Below, piece after piece: positions 1 through 7,323 of a stretch of 16,033 bases of DNA. Source of the DNA: Korarchaeum sp964519515 (GTDB taxonomy: Archaea; Korarchaeota; Korarchaeia; Korarchaeales; Korarchaeaceae). The notes beneath the pieces are model-generated. The model made no database searches, was not told the origin of the DNA, and worked only from the letters and a program-made list of their open reading frames with translations. The position numbers were made by a program, and so were the translations under genes. The stretch is from positions 1 to 16,033 of the forward strand of contig CAZFIJ010000013.1 of assembly GCA_964519515.1 (NCBI GenBank), in the 5' to 3' direction. Each line of letters begins with the position of its first letter. The first letter of the stretch is position 1.

Positions 1-16
1 CCGCTAATATCTTAGC

Positions 17-640
17 GTGACCGATCATCCTATGTGCCTGGAGGAGATCGGTATCTCAGCCATCCAGATATTCGCGATACTGAACCCGATAAGCGTGATA
101 CCCCTCTTCCTCTCCCTGACTGAGGGCAGGGATGAGAGCGAAGTGAGGAGGATAGTGGGAGTCGTCTCCATAGCTATATTCATCATGATGTCCATATTCT
201 CGCTAGCTGGAGATCTGATCCTCAATTTGATGGGAATAAGTGTGAGAGGACTCAAGATAGGGGGAGGCGTCATATTGATGGTGCTAGCAGTCGATATGCT
301 TCAGGGGATGCCCAGGACTAAGAGCGTCGAGGAGGAAGAGCTAGCTATAGTACCGTTATCCACTCCTCTCTTAGTGGGCCCCGGGACTATGACAACGATA
401 CTACTCCTATCCAGTAAGTACTCAAGGACTTACGGTTACTTATGCTCCTCCCTCATCCTCATACTAGCTTCAGCTTTAGTCACGATAGCGAGCTACCTCA
501 TACTCAGGAACTCCGAAAAGCTCAGGAAAATTTTAGGGGTCAACGGGTTGAGGGGTTTGAGCAGGTTCATGGCCATAATAGTAGCTGCGACGGCAGCTGA
601 TATGATCACCTCAGGTATCTCAGATTTCATCAAGAGCTAG
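17..640 (+). CDS. MarC family integral membrane protein
   Basis: A membrane protein of the MarC/UPF0056 family, usually 200-220 residues; this one is 207. About six hydrophobic segments are visible. Family hallmarks are the N-terminal 'AILNPISVIPLFLSL' stretch (about residues 20-34), with its Asn-Pro in the first membrane segment, and 'PLSTPLLVGPGTM' (about 113-125), with the Pro and Gly residues of the second half-repeat. The family's transport substrate is not settled; the old link to multiple antibiotic resistance is not supported, so no substrate is claimed. The in-frame stop at 5-7 limits the start to GTG at 17 or ATG at 32. The ATG at 32 lies about 25 bases after a TATA-like 'CTAATATC', which would suit a leaderless start. 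Its last 11 bases overlap the 3' end of the convergent gene. Confidence 0.88.
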   Translation: MTDHPMCLEEIGISAIQIFAILNPISVIPLFLSLTEGRDESEVRRIVGVVSIAIFIMMSIFSLAGDLILNLMGISVRGLKIGGGVILMVLAVDMLQGMPRTKSVEEEELAIVPLSTPLLVGPGTMTTILLLSSKYSRTYGYLCSSLILILASALVTIASYLILRNSEKLRKILGVNGLRGLSRFMAIIVAATAADMITSGISDFIKS

Positions 641-1727
641 ACCATGATTTGAGGGAAAATCTCCTCAATTTCTCTTCTAAAACTTCCACTCCTATTCCGG
701 GAGCTTCAGGAACTCTTATAGTCCCTCTCGATGTCAGCTCCCATGGAGGTTCAACTATGTCCTCCTCATAATACCTACTGCTAGCTGATATATCGTTAGG
801 GAACTTGACGTCCGGAAGAGTAGCTGCAGCTACTAAATGCCCTCTCCCTATCCCCGTCTCCAGCATACCCCCTATCCAGATGGGCATGCCGACGCTCTCG
901 CAGAAGTCATGAATTATCTTAGAGTTGAGGAGGCCTCCCACTCTGGCTGGCTTCAAGTTTATTATGGAGCAACTACCCAGCCTATAAGCTTTGTAAGAGT
1001 CTTCAGGCTTCTTTATAGATTCATCCAAGCATATAGGTGTCCTCAGCATCTTAGCGAGGATGGAGTGATCTACTAGATCATCGAAATCCAAGGGCTGTTC
1101 TATCATCAAAAGCTCATATTTATCTAGCTCTTTGAGGGAGGGCCAGTCCTGAAGTTTATAAGCTGCGTTAGCATCAACTTGAAGTTTTATATCTGGATAA
1201 TCCTTTCTAACAGCCCCAACGACATCCTTATCCCATCCCGGCTTTATCTTCAGTTTTATCCTACTGTATCCCTCACTCAGGTAAGAGGATACCACTCTTA
1301 GGAGCTCGCTCACGCTCCTCTGTATCCCCACACTCACACCACTCTCTATCTCCTCCCTCACACCACCCAATAGCTTCCACAACGGAATAGAAGCTTTCTT
1401 AGCTTCTAAATCCCATAGAGCCATCTCAGCACCAGCTTTCGCCATCTGATGACCCCTAATATTCCTCACTCTACTCAGGAAATCGTTAGGATCCTTTGCC
1501 TCTATGAGGGGCTTCGATAGGAATTCCTTTATCACATAGAAAGCTGTCTCAGATGTCTCATATGAGTAAAAAGGTTGGGAATCAGCTGGAGCCTCCCCCC
1601 ATCCCACTAAGCCGTCTTCCTCTAGCCTCACTATCACGCACTGCCTCCTCTCGCTCACTCCAGAGCTTATCTCGAACGGAGCTACTAGGGGCATCTCCAA
1701 TAAGAATATCTCAAGCTTCCTTCCCAC
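630..1727 (-). CDS. Enolase-superfamily enzyme of the OSBS / N-acylamino acid racemase type
   Basis: A muconate-lactonizing-enzyme subgroup member of the enolase superfamily, 365 residues (full length). The barrel carries every expected catalytic residue: the K-x-K pair (Lys158/Lys160, in 'RIKLKIKPGW'), metal ligands Asp185 ('VDAN'), Glu210 ('IEQP') and Asp235 ('LDES'), and the second base Lys259 ('NLKPARVGG'). 'NLKPARVGG' and 'GGMLETGIGR' (287-295) are typical of o-succinylbenzoate synthases and N-succinyl/N-acylamino acid racemases, not of dipeptide epimerases. Known members with this signature make o-succinylbenzoate for menaquinone or racemise N-succinylamino acids, and many do both. No menaquinone gene is nearby, so the reaction is open. 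The GTG start lies inside the end of the HMG-CoA reductase gene (17-base overlap) and follows a GA-rich GAGGAG, so the two are probably co-transcribed and coupled. Confidence 0.85.
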   Translation of the reverse strand: MGRKLEIFLLEMPLVAPFEISSGVSERRQCVIVRLEEDGLVGWGEAPADSQPFYSYETSETAFYVIKEFLSKPLIEAKDPNDFLSRVRNIRGHQMAKAGAEMALWDLEAKKASIPLWKLLGGVREEIESGVSVGIQRSVSELLRVVSSYLSEGYSRIKLKIKPGWDKDVVGAVRKDYPDIKLQVDANAAYKLQDWPSLKELDKYELLMIEQPLDFDDLVDHSILAKMLRTPICLDESIKKPEDSYKAYRLGSCSIINLKPARVGGLLNSKIIHDFCESVGMPIWIGGMLETGIGRGHLVAAATLPDVKFPNDISASSRYYEEDIVEPPWELTSRGTIRVPEAPGIGVEVLEEKLRRFSLKSWSSS

Positions 1728-2982
1728 TCCTCATCTCCTCCAGTATCTGCTTAGCCCTCTCGACGTTTATCTTCCTCTCCCTTATCATCCTCTCGACTAC
1801 TTCATCCACTTCGCTGGGCGAAGCGCCGACTGACATCGCTATATTCCTCGCATGAAGTTTCATGTGGCCAGCTTGTATCCCCTCAGTAGCTAGAGCCCTC
1901 AGAGCTGCGAAGTTCTGAGCTAAGCCTACTGAAGCCATGACCATAGCTAATTCCCTCGCTCTCTCGACTCCCAATATCTTAAGGGCTATCTTAGCTATGG
2001 GGTGGACTCTGACGACGCCTCCAACTGTCCCCACTGCTAAGGGAAGCTCTATGCTCCCCCAGAGATCTCCGTTATCATCTACCCAGTAATTAGTGAGGGT
2101 AGTGTACTTCCCGCTCCTAGCAGCGTAACTATGAGCTCCAGCCTCTAAAGCCCTAGTATCTTGACCAGTAGCTAGAGCTACAGCTATTATACCGTTCATT
2201 ATCCCCTTATTGTGGGTCGCAGCTCTATAAGGATCGTGCTTAGCGAATCTATAGGCCCACATTATCCCCTCGACGACTTCCTCCCCTCCTATAGCTTCCT
2301 TAGAGAACTTAGCCTTAGCTCTAGCCAGCCTCCTATCCGCTAAATTCGATATTATCCTTAAGTAGACTTTCCCTCCTGTCAACCTCTCTATAGTGGGGGC
2401 TAAGCCCTCAGCCATCGTATTCACAGTATTAGCCCCCATCGCATCTAGAGTATCCACTAAGAGGTGGACTATCAACATGGGCCCGGCTTCAGTGCCTACT
2501 ACTCTGACCTCTATATCCCTAGCCCCTCCCCCCAACTTAGTCAATAGGGGATCCATCTCATTTGCGGCAGCTATCAACTTATCCCTCTCAGCCATTACGC
2601 TCTTTATAGCTTCCTCTAAATTCGGGACCTTGACCACTTGTATCTGAGATATCATTATGGAATCAGTAGCCTCAGCTTCGAAGCCTCCAGAATCTCTAGC
2701 CATCTTAGCTGCATTGCTAGCGGCAGCGACTACACTAGGCTCCTCTATCACCATAGGGATTAAGTAATCCCTCCCGTTTATCAAGAAGTTAGTCGCTACA
2801 GCGAAGGGGAGGGAGTAAAGGCCTACGACGTTCTCTATCATATGATCAGCGACTTCCTTAGGGAGCTTACCCTCCCTCAACACTTCTACCTCTTCATCAG
2901 TCAGGCCAGCGAATTCCTTAACTATTTTGAGCCTCTCATCCATCGGGAGATTGTAGAACCCGGATATCCTGGAAGTACGCAT
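1711..2982 (-). CDS. hmgA: Class II hydroxymethylglutaryl-CoA reductase
   Basis: Catalyses the HMG-CoA/mevalonate step that in archaea feeds isoprenoid ether-lipid synthesis. The 423-residue soluble sequence follows the class II (Pseudomonas mevalonii-type) enzyme end to end: 'MIENVVG' near 48, 'NGRDYLIPMVIEEPSVVAAA' near 69-88 with the catalytic Glu at about 81, 'GGGARDIEV' near 150, 'DAMGANTVNTMAE' near 179, 'THNKGIMNGI' with the catalytic Lys at about 258, and 'EGIQAGHMKLHARNIA' near 366-381 with the catalytic His. The Asp of the 'GGGxRDIEV' loop is associated with NADH preference in class II enzymes, so NADH use is inferred. Other archaea often use class I, so this class is a likely sign of transfer or of an unusual lineage. 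It is first in an operon with the enolase-superfamily gene. The ATG has no good SD but has a TATA box about 24 bases upstream. Confidence 0.96.
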   Translation of the reverse strand: MRTSRISGFYNLPMDERLKIVKEFAGLTDEEVEVLREGKLPKEVADHMIENVVGLYSLPFAVATNFLINGRDYLIPMVIEEPSVVAAASNAAKMARDSGGFEAEATDSIMISQIQVVKVPNLEEAIKSVMAERDKLIAAANEMDPLLTKLGGGARDIEVRVVGTEAGPMLIVHLLVDTLDAMGANTVNTMAEGLAPTIERLTGGKVYLRIISNLADRRLARAKAKFSKEAIGGEEVVEGIMWAYRFAKHDPYRAATHNKGIMNGIIAVALATGQDTRALEAGAHSYAARSGKYTTLTNYWVDDNGDLWGSIELPLAVGTVGGVVRVHPIAKIALKILGVERARELAMVMASVGLAQNFAALRALATEGIQAGHMKLHARNIAMSVGASPSEVDEVVERMIRERKINVERAKQILEEMRSGKEA

Positions 2983-2997
2983 AGCCCATCTACCATT

Positions 2998-3010
2998 TAT
3001 TTAATATTAC
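2998..3010. promoter_or_regulatory. Shared bidirectional TATA element between divergent genes
   Basis: An AT-rich block centred on the palindrome TAATATTA (3002-3009) lies midway between the HMG-CoA reductase ATG (base 2982, minus strand) and the transporter TTG (base 3030, plus strand), about 24 bases from each. Archaeal TATA boxes sit about 25 bases before the transcription start, so one near-symmetrical box could drive both as leaderless or nearly leaderless transcripts. This is inferred from spacing and composition only. Confidence 0.55.
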
Positions 3011-3029
3011 CATTACGCTCGGGGATCGC

Positions 3030-3845
3030 TTGCTAGCTTTAGCTGCAGCTATATTCGCGGGATGCGTCTGGGGCATAACCCCCAGCTTATACGCTCAAGC
3101 ATCTAGAGAGGGAGGATCGGCTAGAGCCAATTTCTGGAAGTCATTAGGAGCTCTATCGGTACTCCTCCTCATGTACTTAAGCAGCTTCCAGTTGCCCTCT
3201 CAAGTAGCGATGATTTACATAATCCTGAACGCAGCTCTCGGCACTGGTATAGCTGATTACTCATTCTTGAGATCTATAGCTATCATAGGGCCGAGTAAAG
3301 CCACACCCATAGGTTTCACATACCTCATCTGGTCTGCTATACTCCCGAGCATCATGATAGGAGAGCCCTTCTCACCTCTCGTCTTACTAGGGGCTGCTCT
3401 CGCGTTCCTAGGGATATGGCTCATCTCTAGGGGCTCTGGGGAGTGGAAGGTCAAGGGAGTCGCTCTGAGCCTCATAGCATCTATGGGTTGGACCCTCAGC
3501 CCTATAGCAGCTAGACAAGCCCTGAATTACGTCAGCGAGATAACTTTAGCGACTTGGAACTCTATGATAATAGCTTCTCTCTATTTGGTGCTCTCCCTCC
3601 CGAGCCCTAAAGTGAGAGGACAGGGGAAAGCCGCTTTAGGAGGGATGTTGGGGATCGGAGTATCCCTGCCGCTCTACTTCTACGCTGTCAGGGAGCTAGG
3701 TGTAGCGATAGCCTCCTTGACTACAGCTCTAGGCCCCCCTGTCTCTCAAATAGTCTCTATCTTGAGTGGAAATAAATTGAATAAAAATGAGATTCTTGGT
3801 ACTCTATTAATAACATTCGGGATAGTTATAGCTGTATTTATTTAG
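3030..3845 (+). CDS. EamA / DMT-superfamily transporter
   Basis: A 271-residue polytopic membrane protein of the drug/metabolite transporter superfamily with two EamA repeats of roughly five helices each (about residues 1-135 and 142-271). Evidence is the opening 'AAAIFAGCVWGITPSLY', the Gly/Ala/Leu-rich helices, the repeat boundary near 'GEWKVKGVALSLIASMGWTL' where the second half restarts with the same pattern, and the closing 'GTLLITFGIVIAVFI'. Length is normal for the family. The substrate cannot be read from the sequence; amino acids, nucleosides or other metabolites are exported by relatives. The start is TTG, with GGGGATC five bases upstream and the shared TATA box about 24 bases upstream. 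The gene stands alone and is followed by a TAGATTTTT stretch that may end transcription. Confidence 0.88.
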   Translation: MLALAAAIFAGCVWGITPSLYAQASREGGSARANFWKSLGALSVLLLMYLSSFQLPSQVAMIYIILNAALGTGIADYSFLRSIAIIGPSKATPIGFTYLIWSAILPSIMIGEPFSPLVLLGAALAFLGIWLISRGSGEWKVKGVALSLIASMGWTLSPIAARQALNYVSEITLATWNSMIIASLYLVLSLPSPKVRGQGKAALGGMLGIGVSLPLYFYAVRELGVAIASLTTALGPPVSQIVSILSGNKLNKNEILGTLLITFGIVIAVFI

Positions 3846-3852
3846 ATTTTTC
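3846..3852 (+). terminator. Possible T-run terminator after the EamA gene
   Basis: ATTTTTC directly follows the TAG stop. Archaeal termination often occurs at short T-runs without a hairpin, so this is a plausible but weak terminator. Confidence 0.3.
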
Positions 3853-3905
3853 ACGATACCCTTCGGAACTCTCGGAGATGAAAAGATGCTTCTTTCATTC
3901 GCAAC

Positions 3906-3913
3906 CTTTATTT
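3906..3913 (+). promoter_or_regulatory. TATA-like box for the zinc-ribbon/glycosyltransferase operon
   Basis: CTTTATTT is centred about 28 bases before the ATG at 3938, and no SD motif precedes that ATG. This fits a leaderless or nearly leaderless transcript that starts the operon of genes at 3938, 4898 and 5821. Confidence 0.45.
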
Positions 3914-3937
3914 GAAATAGGGGCTCCATAAAATTGG

Positions 3938-4888
3938 ATGGTATCGAACTCTGCAGATATGCTCATAGATCTGCTCCTAAAGAAGGGAGTGAGGGAGATA
4001 GAGCCTAGACTTGATTACGATTATGGGGTAAGTTATTATGAATCTCTCGGGGTTTCTCGTGAGGATTTCCCTGATTTAAATGATATTTTGATTGAACTCG
4101 AGAGGAAAGGCATACTTAGGGGGACTAGAGTAGGGACTATACTAGTTTGCCCGAATTGCGGCTCCCACAAGCTGATCCCGAGGCTCCTATGCCCTATCTG
4201 CGACTCACCGAATGTAAGGAGGGTAGAGGCGATTCATCACTTAACTTGCAATTTCATCGCCCCCTCAGATGTGTTCTCAACAGGAGAGCTCCTGAGGTGC
4301 CCGAATTGCGGTAAGCCCTTGAGGGCTATAGGAGTCGATTACAATAAGTATCAGAAGGTAATATATTGTGAGAACTGTAAGAAGGTATCTATCTCCCCCA
4401 AGCTCCTCTTCATCTGTTCCGATTGCGGGGAGTCTATGGATGAGAGTGAGCTGGATTTGAAGCCCCTATTTAGGTATGAAGTGATCGAGGAGAGGTTGCT
4501 CAAGCCCTCCCTTGAGAGAGCGATATCAGAGGGTCTAGGGAGGAGGGGGATGGAAGTCAAGCATCCTAGCGAAGTAATAGGTGCTTCAGGCTTGACTCAG
4601 AGGTTCTCGCTCTCCGTTAAGGGAGGGGACTCCGAACGCTTCATAGACGTAGTAGAATCTAGCGAGGGCGTGGGGGAGGAGAAAGTCCTAGCTCTATTCG
4701 GGAAGCTCTTCGATATATCAGCTAAGGGAGGCGTGCTCATAGCTATACCTAGGGCGACTCGAGAGGCGAAGACCCTAGCTAAGAGCTTGAATATAGAGAT
4801 AGTAGAGGCATCGAACTTAGATGAGGCATTGAATAAACTCTATACCTTACTGAGAGGGAAAGAGAAGAGTGAGGTCCTCGAGAGTTGA
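3938..4888 (+). CDS. TackOD1-like multi-zinc-ribbon protein, paralogue 1
   Basis: A 316-residue soluble protein in three parts. Residues 1-65 are helical and resemble a winged-helix-like region. Residues 70-165 carry zinc-ribbon knuckles C71-x2-C74, C85-x2-C88, H100/H101...C104, C121-x2-C124, C144-x2-C147 and C160-x2-C163. The phrase 'CPNCGKPLRAIGVDY' (121-135) resembles, from memory, the TackOD1 (thaumarchaeal output domain 1) type of zinc-binding domain. Residues 222-305 look like an alpha/beta fold related to Mrr/PD-(D/E)XK nucleases ('FIDVVESSEG', then 'VLIAIPRATREAKTLA'), but the usual E-x-K is missing, so it is probably non-catalytic. It sits immediately before a paralogue and a membrane glycosyltransferase. 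A regulatory or scaffold role in polysaccharide synthesis is an inference from context. Confidence 0.75.
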   Translation: MVSNSADMLIDLLLKKGVREIEPRLDYDYGVSYYESLGVSREDFPDLNDILIELERKGILRGTRVGTILVCPNCGSHKLIPRLLCPICDSPNVRRVEAIHHLTCNFIAPSDVFSTGELLRCPNCGKPLRAIGVDYNKYQKVIYCENCKKVSISPKLLFICSDCGESMDESELDLKPLFRYEVIEERLLKPSLERAISEGLGRRGMEVKHPSEVIGASGLTQRFSLSVKGGDSERFIDVVESSEGVGEEKVLALFGKLFDISAKGGVLIAIPRATREAKTLAKSLNIEIVEASNLDEALNKLYTLLRGKEKSEVLES

Positions 4889-4893
4889 GGTGA
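4889..4893 (+). promoter_or_regulatory. SD motif for the second zinc-ribbon gene
   Basis: GGTGA four bases before the ATG at 4898, overlapping the stop codon region of the upstream gene. It supports this start and translation from the shared mRNA, in contrast to the SD-less first gene. Confidence 0.6.
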
Positions 4894-4897
4894 TCCT

Positions 4898-5824
4898 ATG
4901 CATGAGAGGGCCTTGAGGCTCATCGATCTCATAATTAACGGAGCTTTAGATGAGATAAGGCCCAGCTTAGATCCCCTCAAGGGCTACAATTACAGCTTGA
5001 TGGAGGGGTTAGAGGAGGCTCTAGAGGATTTACATGAGAGAGGATACCTTAAGAAGGAATTACACGATGTAGTTGCTAGTTGCCCGAATTGTGGCTCTGA
5101 AATCTTCCTTTTGAGGGCTAAGTGCCCTTATTGTGGCTCAATCAAGTTCTCAAGGGGTATAGTCGTGGAGCACTTGAGCTGCGGTTACTCTGGGTTAGCT
5201 GAGGAGTTCATGGGCCCGGGTGGGAGGCAGGTATGCCCGAAGTGCGGGAAGGAGCTGAAGGCCCTCGGGGTAGATCATATCAGAGTAGCAGATATTTACA
5301 GTTGTGCATCGTGCAAGGGGGTCTTCTCCGTCCCCTTATATTCATATAAATGCCTGAAGTGCGGTCATGAGAGCTCGACGATAGAGCTCATTCCTAGGGA
5401 GATCCACAGGTATCTGGTAGTTAGGGAGGCCTTAGACAGAGATCCTATGAGCGGGAAGATCTTCGAGGTCATCAGGAGGGTAGCTGATATAGGGTATAGA
5501 GTCGAGGGTCCTAGAGTTAAGGTTAAGGGGAGATCAGGGGCTGAGTACGATTTCACGATCGCTGTATGGGAAGGACCCGATGAGCTAATAGCGGTATTAG
5601 ATTTCGTCAGAGGCCCTGTTGACGATGAGAAATTGCTCTCATTCTTCGCTAAATCCTTAGATGTGGGAGCGAGGGAGAAGATATTAGTGACGCAAGTGAA
5701 GGATAGTCTCGTGGAGGCGAAAGCGAGTAGGTTGGGCGTTAGGGTCCTCGAGCTAGAGGATGAGGGTCTGATAGGGAGGATAGGGGAAGTGCTGCTCTCC
5801 TCCCGTAGAGGGGGCGAAAGTTGA
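4898..5824 (+). CDS. TackOD1-like multi-zinc-ribbon protein, paralogue 2
   Basis: A 308-residue tandem paralogue of the preceding gene with the same layout: helical N-terminus (1-55); Cys pairs 62/65, 76/79, 113/116, 136/139 and 152/155, plus H92 and C95 in 'EHLSCGYSG'; and a C-terminal alpha/beta domain (215-300). 'CPKCGKELKALGVDH' (113-127) matches the paralogue's 'CPNCGKPLRAIGVDY'. In the C-terminal domain, 'EYDFTIAVWEGPDELIAVLD' (216-235) resembles the D...(D/E)xK core of Mrr-like nucleases, but the catalytic Lys position is not Lys. The two copies share mainly the metal ligands and a few core stretches, so the duplication is old and they may form a heterodimer. The stop is shared with the TTG start of the glycosyltransferase (TTGA), which indicates translational coupling. 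Function is unknown beyond zinc binding. Confidence 0.75.
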   Translation: MHERALRLIDLIINGALDEIRPSLDPLKGYNYSLMEGLEEALEDLHERGYLKKELHDVVASCPNCGSEIFLLRAKCPYCGSIKFSRGIVVEHLSCGYSGLAEEFMGPGGRQVCPKCGKELKALGVDHIRVADIYSCASCKGVFSVPLYSYKCLKCGHESSTIELIPREIHRYLVVREALDRDPMSGKIFEVIRRVADIGYRVEGPRVKVKGRSGAEYDFTIAVWEGPDELIAVLDFVRGPVDDEKLLSFFAKSLDVGAREKILVTQVKDSLVEAKASRLGVRVLELEDEGLIGRIGEVLLSSRRGGES

Positions 5825-7290
5825 GGAAGTTATATCTCACCTTATTCCTGATCTTCCTGAATATCTCAGTGATGCCTCTCTTCATAGGTGGAATGCACAC
5901 ATTCCTAGCGTATGCTTTCGCCCTGATCTTCGCTATCTATTTCTCAGCTCAAGCCTTCACATCGAGGGATAGCAAGCTCTTAGGAGGGGACGCTATCTTC
6001 TCCCTCCTCGTAATAGTCCCTATCTCTTTAGCTTTAGTAGCCTCTCTGGAGAGCCTCAGCATCTTTGAGACGATCCTCTATGGGATAATATCCTTCGGTT
6101 TCACTTTGATATCTTGGCATTACCTCCTCTTAGTGCCCCTAGCTGTCTATTATAAGAGGATAGAGGAATTAGAAGCGAAGAAACCCTTACTCTACAGGCC
6201 CTTCGTGAGCGTGATAATCCCAGCTAGGAATGAAGAGAAAGTTATAGGGTCCACGATAAGGTCCGTCCTTGAGTCGGATTACGAGCCCAAGGAGGTAGTC
6301 GTAGTGGATGACGGATCTACAGATAGGACGCTTGAGATAGCATCTATCTATCAGGGACCCAGAGTCAAGGTCCTCAGGAGGGAGTTAGGAGGTAGGGGGA
6401 AGGCCAGAGCCCTCAACTTCGGCTTGAGGTTCGCGAGAGGCGATATTATAGTCTTAATGGATGCGGACACTATAATAAGCAGGGATGCGATAAAGGAGCT
6501 CGTGAGAAAGTTTCAAGATCCTAGAGTATCTGCTGTAGCTGGTAATGTCATGGTGAGGAATAAAGTGAACTTGTTGACGAAACTACAGGCGATAGAATAC
6601 ATAGCTACTTTCCACTTATTCAGGAAAGGATTGAGTGTATTAGGAGCTGTTCCAATAATATCTGGAGCTCTTGGGGCATTCAGAAGGCAAGTCTTAGAAA
6701 GCACTGGCTTCTATGATGCCGATACTTTGACAGAGGATTTCGACGTGACTTTAAAGGCCCTGAAGTCCGGAAGGGTCGTTCAAGCGAGTTCATATGCTTT
6801 AGCTTTCACTGAGGCCCCTGAGAAGTTGAAGAGCTTGTATAGACAGAGGTTGAGGTGGTATAGAGGGGCTTATGAAGTGTTAATTAAACATAGAGATGTA
6901 TTCTCCCTCTCAGGGACAACTATGCTCGACTTCTCACTGATACTGATGAACAACTTGATAATACCTCTGATAGACTTCCTATCGATAATATCCATAGCTC
7001 TAGCTATCCTGAGGGGCCTCATATGGCCCTTAACCATTCAGATAATTCTTTTCTCCACGTTGCAGATATTAATAAATCTAATTACTCTCCAATTGGCTGA
7101 GGAGAAGGATATCTCACTAATATTGCTCCCATTGTTCGCAATAGGTTACAAACAGTTTCACGAAATATTGATGTTGAAGTGCTTCTTCGACGTCATAATA
7201 GCTAGGATGAGGGGGAAGAGCTTCTCATGGACGTTCATAGAGAGGAAGGGACTCGAGGAACCTAAGGTGAGAGTGGGCCCCCAATTTTAA
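5821..7290 (+). CDS. Membrane-bound processive family 2 glycosyltransferase
   Basis: A 489-residue GT2 polymerase of the cellulose/chitin/hyaluronan/poly-GlcNAc synthase type, which extends a beta-linked polysaccharide from a nucleotide-sugar and pushes it through the membrane. About four hydrophobic segments (residues 5-110) precede a cytoplasmic catalytic domain. That domain carries 'SVIIPARNEE' (130-139), 'VVDDGSTDRT' (161-170), 'MDAD' (213-216, D-x-D), 'SGALGAFRR' (281-289), 'TEDFD' (304-308, the base) and 'QRLRWYRG' (342-349, Q-x-x-R-W). Further hydrophobic segments lie at about 370-460. 'PIISGALGAFRR' is closest to the poly-N-acetylglucosamine/chitooligosaccharide branch, but the sugar is not provable. 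No PilZ domain is visible. The TTG start overlaps the previous stop (TTGA) and has GGGGG upstream. An exopolysaccharide or sheath product is inferred. Confidence 0.9.
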   Translation: MRKLYLTLFLIFLNISVMPLFIGGMHTFLAYAFALIFAIYFSAQAFTSRDSKLLGGDAIFSLLVIVPISLALVASLESLSIFETILYGIISFGFTLISWHYLLLVPLAVYYKRIEELEAKKPLLYRPFVSVIIPARNEEKVIGSTIRSVLESDYEPKEVVVVDDGSTDRTLEIASIYQGPRVKVLRRELGGRGKARALNFGLRFARGDIIVLMDADTIISRDAIKELVRKFQDPRVSAVAGNVMVRNKVNLLTKLQAIEYIATFHLFRKGLSVLGAVPIISGALGAFRRQVLESTGFYDADTLTEDFDVTLKALKSGRVVQASSYALAFTEAPEKLKSLYRQRLRWYRGAYEVLIKHRDVFSLSGTTMLDFSLILMNNLIIPLIDFLSIISIALAILRGLIWPLTIQIILFSTLQILINLITLQLAEEKDISLILLPLFAIGYKQFHEILMLKCFFDVIIARMRGKSFSWTFIERKGLEEPKVRVGPQF

Positions 7291-7294
7291 GAAG

Positions 7295-7303
7295 ATTTTT
7301 TAA
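7295..7303 (+). promoter_or_regulatory. T-rich element: TATA-like box or T-run terminator
   Basis: ATTTTTTAA lies five bases after the glycosyltransferase stop and about 25 bases before the ATG at 7324. It could end the upstream transcript, start the hydrolase transcript, or both. Confidence 0.35.
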
Positions 7304-7323
7304 CTCTGTATGCATGGGAGCTC

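Noticed and set aside
630..1727. Dipeptide epimerase assignment for the enolase-superfamily gene
   Set aside because: 'NLKPARVGG' with Lys259 and 'GGMLETGIGR' fit the OSBS/N-acylamino acid racemase group better.
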